A stretch of 64,000 nt of DNA. Source: Cristatella mucedo. Its lineage: Eukaryota; Bryozoa; Phylactolaemata; Cristatellidae. How positions within the stretch are numbered: the stretch's first letter is position 1; each line of letters opens with the position of its first letter. A model generated the notes under the pieces. It was not told where the DNA came from. It saw only the letters and a program-made list of their open reading frames with translations, and did no database searches. The stretch lies in NCBI GenBank assembly GCA_009760855.2, contig WPIO01000029.1:1246001-1310000 (forward strand). Direction: 5' to 3'. The translations under genes and the position numbers were made by a program. Of this stretch, positions 59,260 to 64,000 are shown piece after piece.

Positions 59260-59451
59260 ATCGCTACAGGAAGACGAGCTTGCATCGGAGAGACTCTTGC
59301 AAAGACGGAGGCGTTTATATTTTTAACTATGCTGTTGCAACGCTATCAGTTCGCGTTGCCGGCGGGCTCCACAAAGCCTTCGTCAGAAGGTGTATTTGGA
59401 ATTACTGTGTCTCCTGCTCCGTACAGCGTATGCGTTGTTCCCTTAAAATGA
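43877..59451 (+). CDS. Cytochrome P450 gene 2 (CYP2-clan type), 8 exons, 496 aa
   Basis: Join of 43877-44237, 44442-44670, 47713-47839, 51619-51769, 52035-52171, 55283-55379, 56326-56532 and 59270-59451, giving 1491 nt in one frame ending in TGA. It encodes an ER-anchored heme-thiolate monooxygenase paralogous to gene 1, in tandem on the same strand. Visible parts: anchor about 13-30, YPPGP at 37-41, helix C HxxxR (H130, R134), helix I AGSETT at 303-308, ExxR at E360-R363, PERW at 415-418, and [11 protein letters not shown] with Cys441. Exons 2-8 match gene 1 in length and phase. The length difference is three residues, all before the hinge. The start ATG has A at -3. The longer frame upstream begins with a non-ATG codon and runs into LINE sequence, so I rejected it. 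Substrate and exact CYP family are not determined. Being full-length with every key residue, it is likely functional. Confidence 0.93.
44442..44670 (+). CDS. P450 gene 2, exon 2 (helix C region)
   Basis: Acceptor AATATATAG|G, donor ATAG|GTAAGT, phase 1 in and 2 out. Contains [13 protein letters not shown], again with His in place of the usual helix C Trp, then [15 protein letters not shown] and [12 protein letters not shown]. Intron 1 is only 204 bp, against 1242 bp in gene 1. Confidence 0.93.
46079..46225 (-). mobile_element. SINE-B copy in gene 2 intron 2
   Basis: Minus strand: GTTTGGTCCAATGGTTAAGG (A-box region), GTGGACTCGAGCCCC (B-box region), then a tail GAAGCACCTGAATAGAGATT, AAGTTCTCGAG and GGCGCTATACAAAT. 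This tail matches the LINE-A 3' end. The other good copy is at 58176. Confidence 0.75.
46334..46465 (-). mobile_element. LINE-A 3' UTR fragment
   Basis: AATAATAATAATGCAG, then GATAAAGTGCCCTCAGA and the CTTTCTAGGCG hairpin part. Minus-strand 3' end of LINE-A with its ATT tail and no coding part. Confidence 0.7.
46680..46815 (-). mobile_element. SINE-A remnant, strongly degenerate
   Basis: GATCGCAACCACTTGCAGT resembles the SINE-A body, and CGACCTAGGTCATGAAAA with GCAGCTTCACCCC resembles the head region of better copies. The boxes are mostly lost. Confidence 0.3.
47713..47839 (+). CDS. P450 gene 2, exon 3
   Basis: Acceptor ATACAATAG|G, donor CCT|GTAAGT, phase 2 in and 0 out. Residues 197-239: [12 protein letters not shown], then [14 protein letters not shown], the family's FPxLRYLP. 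127 nt as in gene 1. Confidence 0.92.
47840..50208. other. Gene 2 intron 3, first part, no repeat family recognised
   Basis: Two minus-strand frames (47930-48166 and 49436-49741, 78 and 101 codons) look compositionally protein-like but have no recognisable domain. They could be decayed transposon pieces. I do not call them genes. Confidence 0.4.
50209..50292. repeat. (TC)n microsatellite in intron 3
   Basis: About 80 bp of TC repeats with a few TTTC and TATC interruptions. Confidence 0.95.
50846..51113 (+). mobile_element. LINE-A 3' UTR fragment in intron 3
   Basis: CAGCATTTAGTGGGCTC, then a CATTCGTCC..TATGTG segment and GACCCTGTGCATGTCAC, ending in an ATTATT-rich tail. Little coding sequence remains. 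Confidence 0.7.
51113..51275 (-). mobile_element. LINE reverse-transcriptase core fragment
   Basis: The minus strand reads [19 protein letters not shown], the first catalytic-aspartate block of LINE reverse transcriptases (LDLSAAFDTIDH type), with weaker upstream similarity. It abuts the plus-strand LINE-A tail at 51113 in the opposite orientation. Confidence 0.65.
51619..51769 (+). CDS. P450 gene 2, exon 4
   Basis: Acceptor ATTGCTTAG|G, donor AACG|GTAAGT, phase 0 in and 1 out. Contains [13 protein letters not shown] and [15 protein letters not shown], colinear without gaps with gene 1 exon 4. Confidence 0.91.
52035..52171 (+). CDS. P450 gene 2, exon 5 (helix I)
   Basis: Acceptor TTTTTTCAG|C, donor ACG|GTGAGA, phase 1 in and 0 out. 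Contains [18 protein letters not shown], with helix I AGSETT (E306, T307), then [12 protein letters not shown]. Intron 4 is 265 bp here, 1203 bp in gene 1. Confidence 0.94.
53561..53999. repeat. 439-bp AT-rich palindrome in intron 5
   Basis: The left unique arm 53561-53626 and the right arm 53935-53999 are inverted copies: GAACTGGTGTGAGCCTAAAT on the left pairs with ATTTAGGCTCACACCAGTTC on the right. Between them the left half is ATAAATAT-type and the right half is ATATTTAT-type, so the whole element can fold into one hairpin. It directly precedes a LINE-B fragment. Confidence 0.9.
54006..54815 (+). mobile_element. LINE-B 3' fragment in intron 5, longest open copy
   Basis: Starts at the [10 protein letters not shown] box. 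It continues through [42 protein letters not shown] and [18 protein letters not shown], open as one frame over 54194-54766, to the terminal GACGGAGATACATT. Upstream reverse-transcriptase and endonuclease parts are missing. Serves as the reference for the LINE-B 3' half. Confidence 0.88.
55283..55379 (+). CDS. P450 gene 2, exon 6 (ExxR)
   Basis: Acceptor TCGTTATAG|G, donor ATCG|GTAAGT, phase 0 in and 1 out. Contains [15 protein letters not shown] with the ExxR pair E360 and R363. 97 nt as in gene 1. Confidence 0.94.
55465..55545 (-). mobile_element. Isolated LINE-A/SINE-B type 3' tail
   Basis: Minus strand: AAAACACCTAGAAAGGGATT, AACTTCTCTAGGGCGC, then TACACAAATG. It has the shared hairpin tail without a recognisable body. 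Confidence 0.5.
56326..56532 (+). CDS. P450 gene 2, exon 7 (PERF region)
   Basis: Acceptor CTTTTGAAG|T, donor ATCG|GTAAGA, phase 1 in and 1 out. Contains [17 protein letters not shown] and FRPERWIDS, and ends with MPFSI before the heme loop. 207 nt as in gene 1. Confidence 0.94.
56788..57268 (-). mobile_element. LINE-A copy with internal deletion, in intron 7
   Basis: On the minus strand the segment 57268-57048 gives [19 protein letters not shown], the region before the reverse-transcriptase core. It jumps directly at about 57045 to the end of the coding region and the 3' UTR (57044-56788) with an ATT-rich tail. The whole catalytic core and C-terminal half are deleted. Confidence 0.75.
57715..57965 (+). 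mobile_element. LINE-B 3' end fragment in intron 7
   Basis: CTGCTACTTCCGTGCTTCTC, CTCTGCTATGCTTCCCATT and GAAAGCAGCTTAGGCTG follow the LINE-B 3' coding end and UTR seen at 54610-54790. Confidence 0.75.
58103..58179. repeat. (AT)n microsatellite, two blocks
   Basis: Two AT runs separated by GTGCCG. They adjoin the tail end of the SINE-B copy and may derive from its A/T-rich tail. Confidence 0.9.
58176..58316 (-). mobile_element. SINE-B copy, tRNA-derived, in intron 7
   Basis: Minus strand: TGGTTTGGTCTAGCGGTTAA (A box TGGTCTAGCGG), GTGGGCTCGAGCCCC (B-box region), then a tail GAAGCGCCTGAATAGAGATT, AAGTTCTCTTGGGGCG and TTATATAAAT. The tail parallels the LINE-A 3' end AAAGCGCCTAGAGAGAGATT, AAGTTCTCTGAGTGCGC. 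Confidence 0.8.
59190..59257. repeat. (TCTG)n-(TC)n microsatellite abutting the exon 8 acceptor
   Basis: Pure pyrimidine TC run ending 12 bp before the exon start at 59270. It occupies the position of the polypyrimidine tract of P450 gene 2 intron 7. Confidence 0.95.
59270..59451 (+). CDS. P450 gene 2, exon 8 (heme cysteine) and stop
   Basis: Acceptor ATCGCTACAG|G, phase 1 in. It completes [11 protein letters not shown] with heme ligand Cys441, then [20 protein letters not shown] (helix L) and [12 protein letters not shown], ending in TGA at 59449-59451. It is in a different frame from the long open frame over the TC repeat and was found by matching gene 1 exon 8 (also 182 nt). Confidence 0.93.
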
Positions 59452-59545
59452 TGTCTGTATCTCAACCTCAGTTTGTTATTCTAATGTCCCTAAATTTTGA
59501 ACAAATGTCGGCAATAACTGGAAGCGTGTACTGGTATGTTTTTAA

Positions 59546-59551
59546 ATTAAA
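59546..59551 (+). terminator. Possible poly(A) signal ATTAAA for gene 2
   Basis: The ATTAAA hexamer lies 95 nt after the gene 2 stop codon. It is a common variant of AATAAA but also frequent by chance in AT-rich DNA. Confidence 0.25.
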
Positions 59552-60624
59552 TCTGCCCAAAGTTGCAAAGAATCAAGGAAATATTCTTAGATAAGCAGTC
59601 ATTGAAGTCACACTAACTTTAGTGACTTGGGGCTTGGACTTTCACCAAAGACCACGGTGCCATAACTGGTCCTATTTCTTGTCGACACACGGAAGATACT
59701 GGTGGAACTATTGCTTTGTAGCTCAGCCAGGCGTTATTATTTGCTGCAATGATGCACAGGCAGGTGTAACACGGCTACAGCAATGCACGCCAGCTATCAC
59801 GTACAAATGTATCATAATAGTAATTTCATACCCTGACGAAGCCTCAAGTGCAAAGGACTAAACCAGAGCTTTTACTATGCGTTGTTGCATACGTCTTATT
59901 AGTTTTAGCATTACTCAACCTACACTAACGGCTGTCATTAGATTGTAGTTCCAACATCAAAGCTGCTAATCTTTACTTGAAACTCAAACTTATTTGCACC
60001 TACAGCAGCAGCTTCTAATAAACGCTCAGCATAATACGGTAGATGTTCACAAGCTGTGACAATAATCTCAGGAGGAACTGAGTTTAACTATGGTTAAGGT
60101 ACTCTCTCAATTTCAGCACAGCTCAGACACCAAATTTGCTAAATTTTTATAGATCACTGCTCATTAAGGGTAGCTCTTAAGGAGAAAGCCCTTCCAGGCT
60201 GAGTTACGAGGGAGGGATGCTACCCTTGATCCATGGCTGCTTTCCGTCTAGACTTTCGGTCTAATGCATCATGCAGGCCGAAGTTGTCGCCAAGCACCTC
60301 AATTATATTTGCACCACCGTGCGGTAGTCATGAATCAAAGTCAAATGCGATTATTTATAATACCGTGCAGAGACTAATATCGACTGCCCTGCTCTTGGCC
60401 AGTGCGAAACTTTTCCAATCATGTAGCAGCGACGAACCGAATAGCCGCCATCGGTCAAGCAGACGACATTAGCAGAGACCTCCGGAACCAAGTACAAAGA
60501 GAATCAGTCACACTCTTTGAGGTCGCTTCATTCTCTAGGTCAGGCCTAACTACCTAAAATAAAATACGTTCCGCTGAGGCTTCGCGTAGTTTTATCAGCT
60601 CGGCTCTCACACATTGAGTTTAGC
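59552..60624. other. Intergenic downstream of gene 2, no feature recognised
   Basis: Short frames only and no recognised family. Confidence 0.5.
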
Positions 60625-60900
60625 CAAACTTCTACCCAGCCTTAAATTCGTCGAATCGATAATCGTGCATTCAGTCTGCATGCTCCAAAGCATAGAACTC
60701 ACTATACAATGACATCAGAACATAAAGTGGCTTGAAAAAATTTCAAATGAAGTTCTAAAGCCTCCTGTTCCTCCCAGCATTTATTCACATGACTCATTCT
60801 TTTTCTACTCATGCGTGCTGATATGGTTAACATTATCACTAACCAATTCTGACGCTTTCATCATAGCATACAGTAAGTAAAGTGCTTAGAGTCAAATGTA
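60625..60900 (+). mobile_element. LINE-A fragment, strongly degenerate
   Basis: CAGCCTTAAATTCG, CGTGCATTCAGTCTGCATG and CTCCAAAGCATAGAACTCAC, then CATGCGTGCTGA and GTAAAGTGCTTAGAG, follow the order of the LINE-A C-terminus and 3' UTR with many changes. Confidence 0.55.
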
Positions 60901-61733
60901 GTTCCTATGGTTTTTGGAATCAGAGTAACTCTAATTATTATGAAAAACTTGTCTTTAAGCTGCTTCTTATAGCAACGGTAGCCGATCAGCTGAACGAGCA
61001 CATACACTTTATGGCCATTGCAGCCAGTAGTCTTAAATGCATCTTCTGCTCATCTCAGCTATGACGCCTTGCTTGAAAGGTCTGTAAGCCAATGTTTCTG
61101 CTGTGTTGACTTATTTTATTCTTCGAGTTAGATTGACTTAAAAGACATTAAGAAGAAGGTACCGGAAAATTTTCGGATCAGCTATTATTTTGAAAATCTC
61201 ATAATACTGCAATTTTTCGCAAACTGTAATTAACTGCTTTTACACGCGAGCACTCAATTGTCAGAGTCTTTTGCGAGTAGGAAAGATGGCAACTTGCCAC
61301 CAGAGGTACGAGCAAATTTACAATCGAGCCTAATCGCACAAACTGTGGTTTGTAAACCAAAGACTCTGCGAAAGTAATAGATTCAAACTGCAGTTTTGCA
61401 ACGCCTGTTGTTGAAATATGCGCCGTTAAACTGCAAATAAAAGTCGATTTCATCAGCCTATCAGACATTTTTTTCTTTTTCAGCGCATTCTCACACCACC
61501 TCCTTGCTTTTGGACACACGTGCAACCACTTTTTCAACCAGTACCATTGGAAACTGAAGGCCCGTATTGCGGGTATCATTAAGATGGACGACAAACAGAA
61601 TAAATAAGCTCTGTCGTTTCACGATATAGTTACCACCAATGCTCAGCTACTAGTTACTTGATGTACTTCAGTAGCCTGCAGGAAGCTTAAGAGTGTCAGA
61701 AATGCTGAGAGGGAGAGTGTCAGACAGAAACAA

Positions 61734-61792
61734 AGATGGAGAAAGAGAGAGGGGGAAGAGAGAGAGAGAGAGAGAGAGAGGGAGACAGAGAC

Positions 61793-61875
<83 letters not shown>

Positions 61876-61915
61876 CAGAGACAGACAGAGACAGAGAGAC
61901 AGAGAGATTTATAGA
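61734..61915. repeat. (GA)n / (CAGA)n microsatellite
   Basis: About 180 bp of GA with GACA variants. It generates long Arg-Glu and Ser-Leu frames that are not genes. Confidence 0.95.
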
Positions 61916-62299
61916 GAGATCTAGGACTATGGGGACCGAGGTAGAGAAAACTTGCCATAAGTTATCATTCTCATTAAGGAGATCTAGCCGAAATTGGTAT
62001 CATTTCGTAGTGGTTTTAACTCAGATGCCTAAATCAACCGGTGCCTTAGATCTGGCCAGGTGATATGCCCAGATCTAGGCACGTTGTACCCGGGCAGAGT
62101 ACCCGTTAGTTAAAACGGATTTTAGCGAGGAGATAATCTGAGCTTGAGACCTACTCTTCTTAGAATTGAGCTTTTATCAAACGAAGTTGACTGGGGGTTG
62201 ACTAGCTAATTTGCTACAATAATCAACTTACGAGGCTGGCAGGCTGGCTAAAGAATGGCCCGCCTCGTCCTCCACCTCCTCTAAAATCACCTCTGAATC

Positions 62300-63822
62300 G
62301 TGAAAAATCAAAACACATTGATGCTGACTGTGCGAGAATATCTGCCTCGCCTCTGCTGCTCAGTCCTCCATCCGAACTGTCATCATTGGTAGATAACTAC
62401 AACACGACACTAGCTGACAGGCTCGACGAGTTTGCACCTCTGACTAAGCGAACTGTGTGCCCTCGCCCAGACGGCCTGCGGTTAACCACAGACATTAAAC
62501 TAGCTAGGTCTACTAAGCCAAAGCTTGAAAAAGCATACAACAAGCCACGACTGACTGTCCATCGACAGGCATACGAGGACTACTGTAGGTCGTACCAATC
62601 GATCCTAGCAAAGGCCGAGTCTAGCTTCTATAAAAACATGGTTAAACCACAGATGCACAATCAAAATTGCTGATTTCAAAGATCAACCACCACCTCAACC
62701 ACTCCCAGATTAGTGCCTTACATGATGATCCTTGTGATGGTCTAGCCGATCGCTTCTCTCGAATCTTTGTCCAGAAGATAGATAAAATCAGGGAGTCCAT
62801 CCCTGCGATGATAGCATTGCCCTGGAATGCTGTCGCCCGAATCCTGGCTGCATTTCAACGGCTACAAGTTCCAGTCTAGCTTTAGAGCTAATAACTCCAC
62901 AGAATTAGCATTGCTTAGCGTGTACAATGACCTACTTAGGAAGGCAGACATGGGTTGAGTATCTGCTTGTTTTGCTCAAATCTTTCGGCAGCTTTTGATA
63001 CTATCGATCGATACGATCGATCACCAAGCTCTTAATGAGCGCCTCTCATCTTGCCTGGGCATCACTGGCACTGGTCTGCAAAGGTTCAGGTCCTATCTCA
63101 GTTGGAGACTGTAGAGTATTTATGTAAACGAACAAGGATCATCCGAGGTACCTCTGAAATACGAGGTACCTCGGGGCTCCGTCATATGCAATCAGACGCT
63201 TACAGCTGCTGTAAAACTCTGCAGCTAGGATTGTCTGTCGTGAGCATCACAGTTGCCATATTACACCACTTCTCGCCGACCTGCACTGGCTACCAGTCAA
63301 GCAACGGATCGACTTCAGGGTTTTTTCTTTCACATTTAGGTCCCTTCATTCTTCGGCTGCAGCCTACTTATCAGATCTACTCCCCCTCCAGGCCAAGCAT
63401 TGCACCACCCACTTTTTGGAATCTAACTGTTCATCTATATCTCGGACAGACCTTAAATCCTTTGGAGACCATGCATTTAGTTTGTGTGCTCCCAAAGCCT
63501 GGAACTCACTTCCAACTTGCATCACGACAACCCCTGACTTGACCACATTAAAAAACAACATTAAAAAGCACCTATTTAGCACAGCATTTAGTGGGTCCTT
63601 GTGATTCGCATTTTACGTGCACACGCGTGCTGACACTTTGCTTGCTGCCGCTAACCACACTTGCATGCTGACCCTGTGCATGTCACCCCTAACCATGTTA
63701 CTCATGTCGTTTATCAAGCATGATACCACTCACCATTCGACCGTGTTTCAATTGCAGAAAATGTAAAGCGCATAGAACGAGATTGAGTTCTCTGAGGGCA
63801 CTCTATCAAGTGCATTATTAAA
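62300..63822 (+). mobile_element. LINE copy with upstream ORF2 parts and LINE-A 3' end, internally deleted
   Basis: The most complete LINE here. First comes a linker region: LVDNYNTTLADRLDEFAPL, then PKLEKAYNKPRLTVHRQAY and AESSFYKNM. Next is [19 protein letters not shown] in a second frame. Reverse-transcriptase blocks follow, with SFRANNSTELALLSVYNDLL, DTIDHQALNERLSS and a YEVPRGSV box, across frameshifts and stops. At about 63180 it jumps from that GVPQGSV-type box straight to the C-terminal part (CNQTLTAAVKLCS). The segment that should carry YADD is therefore missing. It ends in the LINE-A 3' UTR without a clear ATT run. Non-functional. Confidence 0.82.
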
Positions 63823-64000
63823 GAATGACATCAGATCATGATTTCAAGCGAATTAACAAAAGATAAGATATTGTAAGTACATTTTTGTAGCAGACTATAC
63901 TTAAATTGCAACCTCGCGATTTCAAGGCGCTTCACCAATGCACATTCAGATAATGGACTACAATGGCTTGGCCCGAAGCCATAGGATCTGTTACCCACCA

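Noticed and set aside
61668-61958. Ser-Leu-rich and Arg-Glu-rich frames
   Set aside because: They are direct translations of the GA microsatellite.
1-64000. A third P450 gene or P450 pseudoexons
   Set aside because: I searched for heme-loop, ExxR, AGxETT and PERW contexts outside the two genes and found none.

Overview
The window comes from a nuclear genome of an animal, most likely an invertebrate. It has spliced genes with GT-AG introns from 156 bp to 3.9 kb, many CR1/L2-like LINE fragments, tRNA-derived SINEs and AT, GT, TC and GA microsatellites. I cannot place the lineage more exactly, and I see no bacterial gene organisation.

The only protein-coding genes I can support are two complete, same-strand (+) cytochrome P450 genes of the CYP2-clan type. 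They lie head to tail. Gene 1 spans 13717-28691 (8 exons, 493 aa) and gene 2 spans 43877-59451 (8 exons, 496 aa). About 15.2 kb of repeat-rich DNA separates them. I assembled both by hand from splice sites, reading frame and family motifs: N-terminal anchor, proline-rich hinge, helix C, helix I AGxETT, ExxR, PERW and the heme-Cys loop. Exons 2-8 have identical lengths (229, 127, 151, 137, 97, 207, 182 nt) and identical intron phases (1,2,0,1,0,1,1) in both genes, whereas most introns differ greatly in size. This is a tandem duplication that kept the coding architecture while the introns were remodelled by transposons. Both proteins would be ER-anchored, heme-thiolate monooxygenases. Their substrate cannot be read from the sequence.

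Layout: 1-13.4 kb, non-coding flank with LINE and SINE fragments and a GC-rich block of unknown origin (9.5-11.1 kb). 13.4-28.7 kb, P450 gene 1, with a possible nuclear-receptor DR1 site about 325 bp upstream, a 31-bp minisatellite in intron 1 and LINEs in introns 1 and 2. 28.7-43.1 kb, intergenic, with a remnant of a LINE carrying a restriction-like endonuclease, a GC-rich segment flanked by inverted motif clusters, a duplicated composite repeat and a LINE nested in another LINE. 43.1-59.5 kb, P450 gene 2, whose start codon lies about 50 bp from the 3' tail of a LINE. Its introns hold LINEs, SINEs and a 439-bp AT-rich palindrome, and its last acceptor uses a TC microsatellite as pyrimidine tract. 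59.5-64 kb, a GA microsatellite and the longest LINE fragment.

Two LINE families recur. LINE-A ends in an ATT-repeat tail. LINE-B copies keep a YADD reverse-transcriptase motif in places. Two tRNA-derived SINE families also recur. One of them (SINE-B) shares its 3' tail with LINE-A, which suggests LINE-A machinery mobilised it. All coordinates of degenerate repeats are approximate.
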